A program made the position numbers and the translations under genes. A stretch of DNA of 64,000 nucleotides. Source: Paramecium sonneborni (taxonomy: Eukaryota; Ciliophora; Oligohymenophorea; Peniculida; Parameciidae). Shown piece by piece: positions 24,047 to 36,019 of this stretch (its first letter is position 1; each line of letters begins with the position of its first letter). Location of the stretch: NCBI GenBank assembly GCA_905182985.1, contig CAJJDN010000133.1, positions 269,236 through 333,235 on the forward strand, read 5' to 3'. The notes under the pieces are model-generated. The model did not search any database, was not told the DNA's origin, and saw only the letters and a program-made list of their open reading frames with translations.

Positions 24047-24898
24047 TCAGGATGCTTTGATATAAGAAGCAGCTTTTTATAAGAGTCCTCCAGACTTTTT
24101 CTTTTCTGTTTGTTCATCTAAGTATTTCTACATTTTTTCAACTCTTTCATTGACATCACCAAGAACTACCCAACAAGCATTACATTTCTCTATTAATTAT
24201 AAATATATTAATACCTTTAACTTATCTAACAGTGTCATTAACTCTAGTATCATTTAATTCCTATTTAAGTTAATAAATTTTGTCATCGAATTGAGAAAGT
24301 AATTCTAAAATTTAAACATCTTTTTATACTTGATTGTATATCATCAGAAGTATTAAATATCTATAATGTTTATTTCAATTATGCTCTATTTAATAAGGAA
24401 ATAGTAATTACTATGTATCCATTAATAAACTTATCATATTATCATGATTTTGTAATTTTTTTCTAACTCTATCAATTTCTTCTGTTTCTATCTACTTCCC
24501 ATTCTCTATTACTTTTTCAGATACTCCAACACTTCTCATAACAGGAGTAAACTATTGTAAATATGTAATATTTATTACTTAATTAAAACTTTTAATTACA
24601 AGTTCTTTTATCTTAGCTAAATCTGATTCTAATTGATCAATCTATTACTTTATTGGCTCCACTAATTCATTACAAGTGATTTTAGCAACTTCTGTAAAAA
24701 TGTTTGCTATGCTTGTCATCAATCTCTCTTTTTCAACCAATTTATCAATCATGCATTCATTATTATGATGAAAGTATCCTTTTTATTATTATTATTGTGC
24801 TTTCTTGCTTAAATACTATTTATTAATTATATTTAGCATACTTTATCAACAGCTTTCTCTACTTTCTCTTCAAAATCCTTTTCAGTATACTTTTTCAT
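24047..24898 (-). CDS. Coiled-coil paralog B
   Basis: ATG 24898 to TGA 24047-24049 with four introns (24816-24841, 24386-24411, 24305-24329, 24190-24214; 25-26 nt), 249 residues. It begins MKKYTEKDFEEKVEKAVDKY, has a Gln run, helical segments (MIDKLVEKERLMTSIANIF; DQLESDLAKIKELVIKSFNQ) and the motif CNACWVVLGDVNERVEKMQK near residue 205, then a basic KKKSGGLLQKAASYIKAS end. The motif matches gene A. No known domain. Part of this gene lies within the duplicated assembly segment, but this copy is complete. Confidence 0.76.
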
Positions 24899-24950
24899 TA
24901 TGTTTATTCAATGTATATTTTAAAAGAAAAAGAAAATATTTAATAGTTTT

Positions 24951-27025
24951 TCAATTTATTTAAGAACATAATTATTTTTATTAAACAAAACTCACATAAT
25001 TGCTTCTTGTTGAATTGAGATCATTAGTTTGACTTGATTTATATTTCAATCTACGTTTATCGATAGATTAATTATTACTATTATTATTAATTTCACTTTA
25101 ATGATGTGATTTTGATTCAAATTGTTTTTAAACATTTCTATATGATGCTTAAATAACTTTTTAAATCTATTTTGCTTTTTTCTCTGGATTCTCTGATTTG
25201 AAAGCCTATTAATATATTAAAGACAAAACAAGATTATCTTTATTAACTCTTGGAAGTGTACTAAGAGTATCAAATACTTTCTATAATGGAGGATTTTAAA
25301 TAGTATGAATAGAAGGTAATGAACCATAAGATTAATGAACATTTTCAGTCTTAATCACTGGTTAAGATGATCTAGTTGTTAATGAATTGAATTCTATATT
25401 ATTTTCATTCAAAAAATCTGCTTGTGTTTTTATTGTCATTTGATTTCTGATACAATTTTCATCTTGAGATTATTAAACCACTTAAGGTTTCTTCAATAAT
25501 CTTGCTTAGTATTATTATAAAGTATTGCTGTAAACTTTTTATAATACACTTTAATTTTGACTATTAACTATTTTTATGCTCCTTAAATCTTCATCTGTTA
25601 TATTCTATAATAATTTAACTTGAGATAATTTTTATCCTTAAGATTCAACCAATTTTTTATTTAAAATGTGTTTAGCTTAAAAATTTGGTTTATTTTGTTA
25701 GACATCTTGAGCAGCTTTAAAGATCTGATAATAATTAATAAAATCTTACTTCATCTTATTAGTGTATTGTTTATTATGCAGTTTAACATTTATTTTACCA
25801 ATGTTTAAAAATAACATCAGAATTCTTTTTCATATTTTCAAAAATTTGATAATTACCTAAATTATCAAAAAATTATCTCTTTCTAATTCTATAAACATGT
25901 AATTTAGGTGTAATAACTTTGGCTTTAGTGAATCGAGGAATCTTTAACATAATTTCAACTTCTCCAAATCCTTAATATTAACCATAAGATGACAAAACTA
26001 TAATTTTTTATCCAACTTTTTTAGATAATTCTATTTCACCATCAATAATGAAATATATATGGGTTGATTTATCATCTTCTTTAAATATAATTTCTCCTGC
26101 ATGATGTGTTATTAATTTACATTCTAAAATTATACCCATAAATTCTGAAGGTTCAATATTGTAAAACAATGGCGTTTTAGAAAAGTAATTAATTTTATTA
26201 TCTAATGCAGCACTCATATAAGGATTAATTAATTCTAAATAGGCCATCTCACTTAAATATATTAGATGAGTCTATTCTAATGCATAAACAGTTGATGATC
26301 TAGCAGTGTCTAACTTAATAGCAGCCTCTCCAAATGAACTTTTTATAGCTCTTTATTTACATACTCTCCTTAAAATAGTACTTTCAATATAATGTAATCT
26401 GGAAATACATTATTTAATCCATAGGGATCCTACTCAGTTTTCTTAACAGGTTTAGTTTCTTAATTTTCATTATAATCCAATTTGTTAGATCCAACCATCT
26501 TCTCTTTTGGCTTCATTATTACTACTTTCCCTTCTAAAATTATATAAAATCGCTTATTTTAATCACCTTATCTATAAACTGGATTCAATTAAGCCACATA
26601 TTAATACCTAATTACTAAAATCTATTTTAATACCTAAATTCAGAGTATATACGACCTAACAATTCTGGAGGTACTTCTTTTCTAATCTCTTTTATCTTTT
26701 TAATTTAACTTAATTATTCAATTAAAATAGATGATGTTGGAATTATCAAATTCTATAATGTTCCAATACTCTTTCGAGAATATCTACGATAATAATTTTC
26801 AGGATTAACATTCTCATTTATTGGTCTTACTCCTAATTCATGTTTTATAGAATCTATATCAATCAGTTTTTTTTATTTTTTTATATCTCTCTACTAAGTT
26901 TACTTTTAAACTCCTGTTAACATTTTCTTTGATTCATCATCTGAATCAGAATCACTTGGCTATTGTAGAAAGTCAAAATTAGCTTTTGTTTGTATACTAA
27001 AGGTTGATTGCATAAAAGAAGTCAT
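24951..27025 (-). CDS. Protein with two cyclic nucleotide-binding domains
   Basis: ATG 27025 to TGA 24951-24953; introns 26579-26607, 26339-26364 and 25725-25749; 664 residues. Domain 1 (about residues 120-235) has RQGDQNKRFYIILEG and the phosphate-binding cassette FGEAAIKLDTARSSTV, which keeps the Glu and Arg that hold cAMP/cGMP. Domain 2 (about 255-380) has IEPSEFMGIILECKLI and STHIYFIIDGEIELSKKV, but its cassette (FGEVEIMLKIPRFTKAKV) is degenerate. The C-terminal 280 residues are polar and basic with no kinase or channel, and there is no PKA-R inhibitor motif at the N-terminus. It may be a nucleotide-sensing scaffold; stand-alone CNB proteins of this sort are numerous in ciliates. Confidence 0.9.
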
Positions 27026-27395
27026 TTATATGAAAAATAATTGATTTTATTTAATTTAATCCTTATTTGATTTTATAGCCAATTCTTGATACAATAATTA
27101 TTATTTTATTCACTTTGATTATTTAATATAAATACAAAGATTTCATTACTAACTATTTTATTAGAAACTATATTTCAGTTATAAAATGAATTAATTTCGA
27201 ATTTTATTTGTGTATCAAATCTGATTTTGTTGAATTTTTTAAATAGTCATAATAATTCAATCAAATTTGAATTTAATTAATCTGAATGGATATAAAAAAT
27301 AACAATAATATTAATTTGATAAAGATACCTTACTCTAATTTGAAAGATTGATTAAGTTTCAAAAGACATTTATTACTAATATAACATAGTATTAA
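27026..27395. other. AT-rich divergent/convergent spacer
   Basis: About 370 bp between two minus-strand genes: upstream of the CNB gene start and downstream of the next gene's stop. It holds no protein-like frame on either strand, and its right end is a T-rich tract. Confidence 0.5.
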
Positions 27396-29035
27396 TCATT
27401 CCTTTTTTTTCTTTTTTTTTTTCCCCTTTTTCTCTTCAAATGGATCAACTAACATAGATTAGCCAATATCCATAAGTTTATTATTAAAGTCTTCTTAAAA
27501 TGTTGGTACCATAATACCAGATAAGAGCGAATTAATTTAAATAGGAATTTTATGTTTTGCGAATCTATTTTTGATATCTAATACTTCTTATAAATTCAAT
27601 TCATTCATTCTTGCTGGACTGTTTTTTTATAATAATTGAGAGAATTTATTATGAAGTGAATTTGATCTAAGTTTAGTTGCATAAATAGATAATGATGATG
27701 GTTGTTCATCAGACTATACATCAGCAGCACTTAGATTCAATAAATCTTTATATGCTCTTCTTGCATTAACAACTCTTTATGCAGATGCTTTACTTTCTAA
27801 ATTGGAAGTATCAATAGCTGAATCACATTATCTATTTTATGATTATATAATTGTAGGTAAAGGATTAAGATTGACTACTTTTGTATCTTATTAATGTGGT
27901 AATCCAATAGATTTAGCTCTTCTTTTATCTATTTCTGAATATCTACTACCATAATGTTATGAATCAATTCTACGATCCATTTCTTTTTCTATTCTTGCTT
28001 TATTTTTAGACCATATATTCATTGAATTAACAATCTCTTCATCCATTTTTTTTTCTGCTGCTTCTTTTTGTCTATATGATATCCATCTATTTTATAGATT
28101 TAATTCAATCTCTTAATTTGATGGTTAATATGATTAATAATTTTATCTACTTTCAAAATTTTAATTTAAATCTTTATATTCTAAATTAATGTCATCTTTT
28201 TAAAATACTTTAATCTTAGGTACCATATTAACATTGACTTTTTTCTTTTCTTCATCTTCATTTCCTAATAGATCTCCATCAATAACAATCTCCCCTTCTG
28301 TTTATTCTTAACTTTATTATAAATTATCTTCCTATTCTTTTTAAGGCTATGAGACAATTTTAGGAAATGTACTTTTAGCTTAAATCTGAGGGATTATGTT
28401 ATTCAATTAATTAAATTGTCTTCTTTTATATAATTTTAATCTATAATTGTCAATAACTCCATATACCTTAATTATGGTGCATCATAATGTTTATGCATTG
28501 TTCTTCTCTTCTCATTATAATCCATAAGTTATTCATCAATTTAATTACTAGGTAATTAATTACTTTAATCTTATATTATAAATCTTGTATCATCACTTTT
28601 ATTACATATTTCCTTTTCTTATGTTTTCATTACATCTCTATTATTTTATATGAAAAATCCGTAAACCTTTTCTAAAAAGATTAATTAAGCATCTCTCCCT
28701 TTTGCTACTGCTGCTTCTCTTAATAAATTTACAATATTTTAGTAAAAATTATAACGAGTAGGCATATTTGTAATTGTTTTACCTTATTTTAATGATGCTT
28801 ATATCTAAAAGAAGTATAAATTGATGATTACTTCTTTATTAAAATTTTAAATAGACTTGATAATCGTGATAAACTTTTTATTGTCTTCGAAATGAACACT
28901 TTTGAGTTCTTCAGTATCAAATAGTTAATAATTAAATTTGGTATGCCATAATCTTGTACTATTATAGAATTATAGTTTATCAGCATCGCTAATACTCTTT
29001 AATACATGTGACTTTTCGAAAACTGATTAATTCAT
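27396..29035 (-). CDS. Hypothetical protein, 537 aa, lysine-rich C-terminus
   Basis: ATG 29035 to TGA 27396-27398, one 26-nt intron (28441-28466). The N-terminal 130 residues look ordered (SISDADKLQFYNSTRLWHTK, NFYQNIVNLLREAAVAKG, FLEKVYGFFIQ). Further on come a basic helix (YRQKEAAEKKMDEEIVNSM) and a stretch of Arg/Ser/Ala, and the C-terminus is almost pure lysine. No transmembrane segment. I do not recognise a family. It diverges from the next plus-strand gene, with 45 bp between starts, so the two share a very short promoter region. Confidence 0.75.
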
Positions 29036-29080
29036 TATATTTATATATAAATTTTTATTTTCTTAACTGATATTTTTAAA

Positions 29081-31420
29081 ATGAACTCTAAACAATAACA
29101 TATGACAGTTTGTCCAGCAATTTTAAAAGGAGATGATCTTCCTAATGATACTCCACTTAAAGTATAGAATTCTAATTTACCAAAACCTATGATTTAAAAG
29201 AAATTGATATCATAAATGAATAATGAAATACTCTATGAAAGACTTAATTAAGAGGCTGAAATATTTAAGTAGAACAATTAGATGTTGAAAGAATATTATG
29301 AATAAGAAGAATTACGTCCATGTTCATTTACTCCTTAAACACTTAATGATGGTTAGGATAAAAGATCACTTTATTAATTTTTATTTGATCAATAAAATCA
29401 TGTAATGAAGGTAGAATAGAAATTAGAATAAATTAAATAAAATGAATTAGAACGTGATTTATAATATCCATATCATCCAAAAACAAATGAATTTAACTTT
29501 TAAAAAAGAGATGAAACAATTCCTACTTATGAAAGATTGTATAATTTGAATTAAAAGAAACCATCTGAACCAATACTATAATAATCCGAATCTACAATTG
29601 ATTATAAACCATTAATTTAATAGAAATCTTAGAATATAGTTCGTAATTAAAAAGTAGAAGATATTTTGTATTAAGATGCATAAAGAAGATTATAGAAATA
29701 GAAGGAAGTATAAGAAAAGAAAAATACAACTAAAGTGGTGACTGTAAATGTGAAATATACATCAAATAATAGTGAGAAAATAGTTGCATAAAAATTTATA
29801 AGAGAATTTGAAACAATAATAGATTGGATATTTGATTAAACAGGATAAGATAGACCATCGAATGTATCATTTTCAATTGATTATTTGAAATTAGGAGAAA
29901 TATTATAAAGATTAGGATTTTTGAATTAATTATAAGTTAAAGATAGTAATGAAAAGGCAGTAGAATATGAGAATCTTCGTTTATCTGAAGAGAGAGCATT
30001 ATTATGTGAAATTTGGACAGTGTTGAGAGGAGATGAGTTGGGAGGAATAAGTAAAAGAAATTTATGTTTATTTTTATTGACTTTAATTGGAATAACAGAT
30101 TTTAAAATTAAAGAATTACCATCTGTTTAAAATGAAGAAGTTCCAAATTATTAGAAATCTATATAACCTTAATAACATAAGATAGTGACTGCTCATTAAC
30201 CAAATGATAGACCAAAATTAGGTAATATAGATAAAGATGGAAATATAATATTTACACATGAAGAAACAAAGAGGATATAAAAATAATTTGATATTTTATA
30301 TAGAAATAGATTGGGTTCTGAAGAATTGAAAAAGACTGATTGGAAAGATGAAAATCCATATAAACCATAAATATTACCATAATCTAAATAATTGGCTAAT
30401 TAATTTAGAGAGAAAGTATTAGAAGAGACAGCTAATTTAATTGATAATTAATTGATTAAAGTTACTATTCCTGAGAATGGATAAATAACACATGCAGATT
30501 TATTAGTATTATAAAAGAAAGCAGTAGAATATCATAAAGAATTAAAGAAATAAGAAATATTGTAATAACAATTAGAAAAATGTCCATTTAAACCTTAATT
30601 AATGAACAATGGAAATAATTAATCTGTTGATGAAAGAAAGAGTTAATAAAAGAAATCAGAGAAATATTTATAATTATATTAATTAGCTAAACCAACTACA
30701 TAAAAGAGAGATCGAACAAGAGAGGAAATAGAATATGAAAAATAATAGGAAGAATGTACTTTCTAACCAGATATATCAAATAAGGGAATTTAGTAATAGA
30801 AATAAGAGAATCATTTTGTAAATAAAGATATTGATAAAACAGTTTAGAGAATGAGATAAGCAAGACAAAGAAGAGAAGAAGTATAAGGAATGTTAGAAAG
30901 AGGATATAAAAGTAATAAACCTGTGTAATAATAATAAATTAGCTAATAGATAAAAGAGAGCAGAAGCTAATCTTAGAATCAATTAAAATAGACTACATAA
31001 TCATCAAGATAAAAAAGTTTATAATCTCAAGAATCTTAACAATTGAATACTTTTTAATCATAGAATTTCCATATAGATGAATCTTAACCTAAAGAAGAAT
31101 AGAGTATTGTTAGATCAGGCAGTTGTAAATTTATAGTATTATTAATTCACTGTAGAACAAGATGAAAGAATTCCCTTATTATTTGTAGATGTTAATCTCG
31201 GACCTAATAAAACTGAAAGAATCGTTGTTTATGAAGGAGATTAATCTATGGATTTAGCTGCAAGATTCGCTTAAGAACATAGTATTTAGATATATATATA
31301 TATGTAGATCTAGATGAATTTATGTAAGATAAACTTAAAGAGTTACTAGATTATTAAATTAGTGGATTATTAACTAAAATTGATGAAGAAGAAGGAGCAT
31401 TAAGTGATAATGATTAATGA
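29081..31420 (+). CDS. Large helical protein, CxFxP motifs and conserved C-terminal module
   Basis: ATG 29081 to TGA 31418-31420, introns 31122-31155 (34 nt, acceptor uncertain) and 31282-31307 (26 nt), 759 residues. Three short motifs recur (CSFTPQT, CPFKPQL, CTFQPDI) among coiled-coil segments, a pattern seen in many ciliate and apicomplexan cytoskeletal proteins. Residues about 245-350 form an ordered helical domain (FSIDYLKLGEILQRLGFLNQ, then ALLCEIWTVLRGDELGGISK) that may be EF-hand-like. After the introns comes a compact module (IPLLFVDVNLGPNKTERIVV, then DLAARFAQEH and LKELLDYQISGLLTKIDEEE). No signal peptide. A ciliary or cortical role is inference. Confidence 0.78.
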
Positions 31421-31445
31421 CATATATATATATATACTAAAAATA

Positions 31446-31815
31446 TCATTATGATAATTATCTAAAAGATAATTTACTTGATTCTTAGGATCTTCTTTCA
31501 TTTTCCCTCTCTTTTTATAATTACCATTCAATATAACGTTCATCTTTTTTCAAATTTTCAATTCCTTATCTAGTCCATTAATTCACTAAATTATTATATA
31601 TATTAGGTTAATATCGTGTATGTTACATATCATATGTCTCTTAATTTTCAAGCTTTTCCAAATCTCTTTAATAATATCATCAATTACCTTAGACTAAGCA
31701 AAAAGAAGATCAAAATTAAAGGAAACAATAAATAGATAGATATAAGTATTCTTTGATCATAAAAGTCTCGAAAATAAGATGATAATGCTTCGCCTAAATA
31801 AAACTCTGATGCCAT
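31446..31815 (-). CDS. Small single-pass membrane protein, 115 aa
   Basis: ATG 31815 to TGA 31446-31448, one 22-nt intron (31666-31687). The first 40 residues contain one hydrophobic span (ILISIYLLFPLILIFFLLSL), after which the protein is highly charged (LENQETYDMQHTRYQ; LQKERENERRSQESS). The topology looks like a short lumenal/extracellular start, one helix and a cytosolic charged tail. It converges with the plus-strand neighbour, with 25 bp between stops. Function unknown. Confidence 0.65.
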
Positions 31816-31990
31816 TTATTGATGTTATTTAAATTAATAATCATATAAATTTTTGTCATTTTATTTTCATCAAAAATTATTTTTTACATAAATCATCAAT
31901 GATTATTACTGTAATATTGAATAATCTATATTATGTATCTTATCTTCACTTATTTTGATAAACTACTAATCTCATGCTTCTTTAATCTAT

Positions 31991-32179
31991 TCAAATTAAA
32001 CTTTATTCATTTATTACATCATAAATCAATGTAAATATACTTAATAAAATAAAAGATCTGATTCTTAGAGATATAGATATCCTTAACCATTAACAATACT
32101 CTTAGAATGTATATTTATAATTGTACCAATAAATCATATTTTCTTTATATATCTGATATTCATTAGATATTGAATTCAT
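31991..32179 (-). CDS. Possible small membrane protein
   Basis: ATG 32179 opens a 62-codon frame with a hydrophobic stretch (ISISLRIRSFILLSIFTLIY) to TGA 31991-31993. A longer intron could carry it to a stop near 31946. It resembles its neighbour at 31446-31815 in layout only. The remaining DNA from 31816 to 32400 shows nothing else I can support. Confidence 0.3.
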
Positions 32180-32400
32180 CTAATTTTATATACCAAATTT
32201 ATATATTAATTGTTACTTTTTGATAACTTTCAATCCTAACTCTTGTTTTCGTATTTTATGTTTTTAGTTCACAACTAATTTTTACTAATTAACTGCAGAT
32301 TTGTTTATCATATCAATATAAATCATTCAAACTATCATTATAACTTGTTTTTGAACAAGGAAATATGAAATCGTTAAAGTACATTATAATTATTAATATA

Positions 32401-34068
32401 ATGAATCATAGGTCAATTAGACCATCTAGTGCTTAACAAAATATTTCACATATAAGTGATAAGAATGTATCCTTTCATAAGAAGTACTATATACCTTTTA
32501 ATCTAAGTCCTTATAAGTAACCCAATCTACACAACGTTTCACAATATAGAGTCAAGGAAAGTGAAAAACTTTTTGAAGAGAGCTTGTAACTTAAGCTTTT
32601 AATTAATTAATTGAAAGATGAGAATATTAAGCTCAGAACAAGAAATACTAATTTAGAAGTAATATTGCAATCATCATCTAGAAAGACTTATAAAAATGTT
32701 AAAAAATTATAGAAGAAGTAGAAACTACTGGAAATATGAAACGATTTTATGCTAAGCCAAGCACTGATAATTAAATGATTCTTAGTTTTAAAGGTTAAAT
32801 TAAAGAATTGCGATTTAATCTTGATTAAAGAGAATAAGAGATGTTAACTTTGAAAAAGTCTGCAAAATACACAAAATTGACAGAAATGGAAATAGAACGT
32901 AAAATGTTCCAAGATGAAACAATTCGATTAAAATAAGTTATCGATGAATTGGTACAATAAAATATATATGCTTAATAAAAAGAGCATGATTAATAAAAAT
33001 TATAGGATAAGATTGCATAATAAGATAATCTAATTAAATAAATGTAATAAGATATAGAATCATATGAAACAGATAATAAAAATCTTTAATCACAATTATA
33101 ACAGTTGATTTAAGCTTACCAAGATCTTGATAGAGAGTTTACAAAACTTGATTAAAATATGTAGACAAAATTGAAATCAAAAGATAAACAATTAATTGAA
33201 CTAAAAACTTAAATAACAAGATTAAAAGAATAATATGATAAAGAAAAGAAATTACATCAATAACCAAAATTTAGTCCTACTCTAAAAACACATAATAAAG
33301 TAACAAAACGTATTTAGAGTGCTAAACCACCTGAATAGATTATAAAGCCAATCTAAATAGATGAAGTAAATCACATAATTTAAGAGATTAAATATAAATT
33401 AATAGCTTTATCATTACATTCAAAATAGATTGATACTTTATTATTAAATTAATAATAATAATAAACAACAATAGGATAATTGACAGAAAAGTTGATAAAT
33501 GATCCATTTTTTTTGAATAAAACAGATGCTAATAATTTAGCTAGATTTTTAATAGAATCTCCTTAATAAAAGTATCCTTATACACCAAATCTTTAAATTG
33601 CATAAGATAATGGATTGATAAGAGGAATGTTTTTTAAAGTGATAGGATTTTGGGCATGTTATGATTAAGTTGAGAAAAGAGTATTAGAATCAAGTTTAGC
33701 AAAATTATTTTAAGGATAAGTTAGTTAAGTAGAGAGAACAATGGGCAAAAATATTTATACAAAAAAGGATTTTATAAGTTAAATATAAAAGATACTATAA
33801 AAGAAATAAATAAGAGAATTAGAAATGACATATTTAATATCAAAAGTAATAATTAATATTAATAGATTAGATAATATTGCAATCAAAGAATTTAAATTCT
33901 TTAAAAGGAGATGCATTAGTGAAATATTTAAGAGAATTAGAGAAACTTGAAAATGTAGAAGATGTTAGAGCTGAGGATTTATAATAATATTATGATAGTT
34001 TAGGGTAATATAATAATAAATAAATAAAATTAGATAAGACAAAGGTTTCTTTTTTTATAAATAATTGA
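32401..34068 (+). CDS. Long coiled-coil protein, 539 aa
   Basis: ATG 32401 to TGA 34066-34068, introns 32659-32681 (23 nt) and 33846-33870 (25 nt). Residues 60-330 are dominated by heptads (LFEESLQLKLLINQLKDENI, KGQIKELRFNLDQREQEMLT, DLDREFTKLDQNM). A middle region has ordered sequence (GMFFKVIGFWACYDQVEKR). The end (KYLRELEKLENVEDVRAEDL) is again coiled coil. No catalytic motif. Only 17 bp separate its stop from the next start on the same strand; I could not find an intron that would fuse the two. Probable cytoskeletal or ciliary structural protein by composition. Confidence 0.76.
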
Positions 34069-34085
34069 GAAGTAAATAAGAATAA

Positions 34086-34791
34086 ATGATAGCATTATTG
34101 GAGACAAAGGAAGATAAAGTGGAAGAAATTGATATTAATTTAGGAAATGATGGAATTCCGTAAAAATCAGTTTAACAATATATTATAAAAGGTGGATTAG
34201 TGAGAAGTCATTCTGATCCAGATCCATTATAATTAATGTTAATATAAAAGAATGAAGAAGATGAAGAAGAAGAATAAGAATAAGAGAATTATTAATTATA
34301 ATAGCAAAAGAATTAATAATAATAATATTAATATAAATAATAATAAGAGAAATATCCATTTAATTTTGAAGAACAAGATGGTGAATATGAAAATGATGAA
34401 GAAGAAAATGATGGATATTAACCAGATTTAAATAATGCACATATAGAAGAATAAGATTAATATTAAGAAGAAGATGATGATTATAATATAAATGTTGATG
34501 GTGTCTTTGAAGAAGATAATGATGATGAAAATGATTAATGGGAAAAAGTAGAGAATAAAGGCAATTTTCCAGTTCGTTAAGAGTATATATATAATATTTA
34601 TAAATAGTCGATAAATACCAAATAGCAGACCAACCTCAAGTTATGTAAATAAAGTTAATAGAAGCAATAGTGATATTAAAGCTAGTCTAGTTTCAGAATT
34701 ACATCCAACTAAAGAAATTAATGAAGAAGGTATATTATTATATTATAAATCTAAAGAATATTAAGAGGAATAATTTGAAGAAGAAAATTGA
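34086..34791 (+). CDS. Acidic, Gln-rich hypothetical protein, 226 aa
   Basis: ATG 34086 to TGA 34789-34791, one 25-nt intron (34583-34607). It has acidic blocks (EEDEEEEQEQE, FEEDNDDENDQWEKVE) and a Gln/Tyr stretch encoded almost wholly by TAA codons; the C-terminal 60 residues are Ser/Asn-rich. No domain is recognised, and the protein is probably disordered. The very short gap after the previous gene could also mean that both belong to one gene with an undetected frame change. Confidence 0.6.
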
Positions 34792-34817
34792 CATATAAAT
34801 TTTATATAAATTAAAAT

Positions 34818-35303
34818 ATGAAACGAACAAAGGAAACCATTTTTAGAGAACATCCTGATTGGTAATAAAGATAAGGTATAAGTGGCTTAAAAGAATTTGA
34901 TGGAGAAGATTTATGTAAATTCATCATTCTTATCGTAAAGAATTTGATTCTCGTAATAAATTCAATAAAGAACAATAAAAATAATGGATATTTGAATAAA
35001 TTGAAGAAAAGAAGAGAAAATAAGAATAAGAAAAAGCAGAGGAAATGGCATATGCTTAATAAACCTTAGAAATCAATAGATTTAGAGGAATGCTTTAAGA
35101 TAACTTTGCATCAAGAAAGACTGATATGGGTGTTGCCACAAAATAAACTAATCTCTAATTAGTATTTATTCAAACTCAATTATTTTTAGGCTAAAGAAAA
35201 AAAAGATAAAGAAGAAAGAGAAAAATAAGAAAAGTTGGCTGCTGAACGTGCTGAAAGAGATCTATTACTTTAACGGGGTCGTAAGTAACCATATTAAGGA
35301 TGA
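34818..35303 (+). CDS. RIB43A-like ciliary microtubule protein, short form
   Basis: ATG 34818 to TGA 35301-35303, introns 34915-34940 (26 nt) and 35162-35189 (28 nt), 143 residues. The sequence EHPDWQQRQGISGLKEFDGE, then QQKQWIFEQIEEKKRKQEQE, and later FASRKTDMGVATKQTNLQ match the central and C-terminal part of RIB43A. RIB43A is a filamentous protein of the protofilament ribbon inside doublet microtubules (a microtubule inner protein). The usual family length is near 350-380 residues; the N-terminal coiled-coil half is absent, and no coding sequence for it lies upstream, where the previous gene's stop is 26 bp away. So this is a short paralog or a gene that lost its 5' part. Confidence 0.8.
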
Positions 35304-36019
35304 TCATTATTTAATATGTTTCATCTTTTAAATTACATCATTACTTATATATTATTCAATCTACACCTATATTATAAACAATCTTTATGAATTTTATCAA
35401 TTTTCAAAACCATTTTATATAAGTGATACTCATCATATTTATATAAATTAATACATAACACATAAATCAAAAACTTTAATATTCAAGACATTAAATAATA
35501 TATACCCATAATGTTATAACATTCTTTTACATTTATTTTATCTTTATTAACATTTACTCTCATCTTAAGAATTATTATATGGATAGCTTCTTTTTCTTAT
35601 TGAAAATTTCACTTTTAACCCAGATATAATGATTTTATTTATTTTTTTTTAAACATATATCTAGTTTTTATTTTCTTACAGGATTTCTAAATACAATTCT
35701 CATGCAACATCCATAATATAAAGTATTTACAATATATATTTGATTGAATGAATAAAGTTTAGAAACTCATTTTAGAATTATTCTAATATATTGCTTGATT
35801 CGAATATATTCTAAATATTATACTCGAATATTATATCTTATAAATGATAACTGATAATTTAATATATTTGTATCGAATTAGGAATTTATTTGAGATCTGA
35901 GCAAAATCATATTTCTATAAGAATAATCATGCATAAATTATAAATCTAATGTATTCCATCGATTTATGTAATAGAATTAATAACTATTTATAAAAAATTA
36001 TTTATTTATATTTAATAAT
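35304..36019. other. AT-rich intergenic DNA
   Basis: About 716 bp without a protein-like frame on either strand. It contains scattered TA-rich tracts and a run of T near 35640, but no repeat or RNA gene I can name. It is unusually long for a spacer in this window. Confidence 0.5.

Larger units (their letters stand above)
22085..24539. repeat. Perfect 1227-bp direct duplication split by N (assembly overlap)
   Basis: 22085-23311 is repeated without any difference I could find at 23313-24539, and the single base between is N at 23312. The first copy starts inside the last codons of the CTL gene and the second ends in the middle of the upstream paralog gene. Perfect identity, head-to-tail order and the N at the junction mark an unmerged contig overlap. 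The true locus probably has one copy, giving CTL - gene A - gene B. Confidence 0.92.

Noticed and set aside
22085..24539. Recent biological tandem gene duplication
   Set aside because: Zero divergence, an N exactly at the junction and the same pattern at two other sites fit unmerged contig overlaps better.
34066..34090. Fusion of the coiled-coil gene (32401) with the acidic gene (34086)
   Set aside because: No GT-AG intron of suitable phase joins the frames; kept as two genes with the doubt stated.
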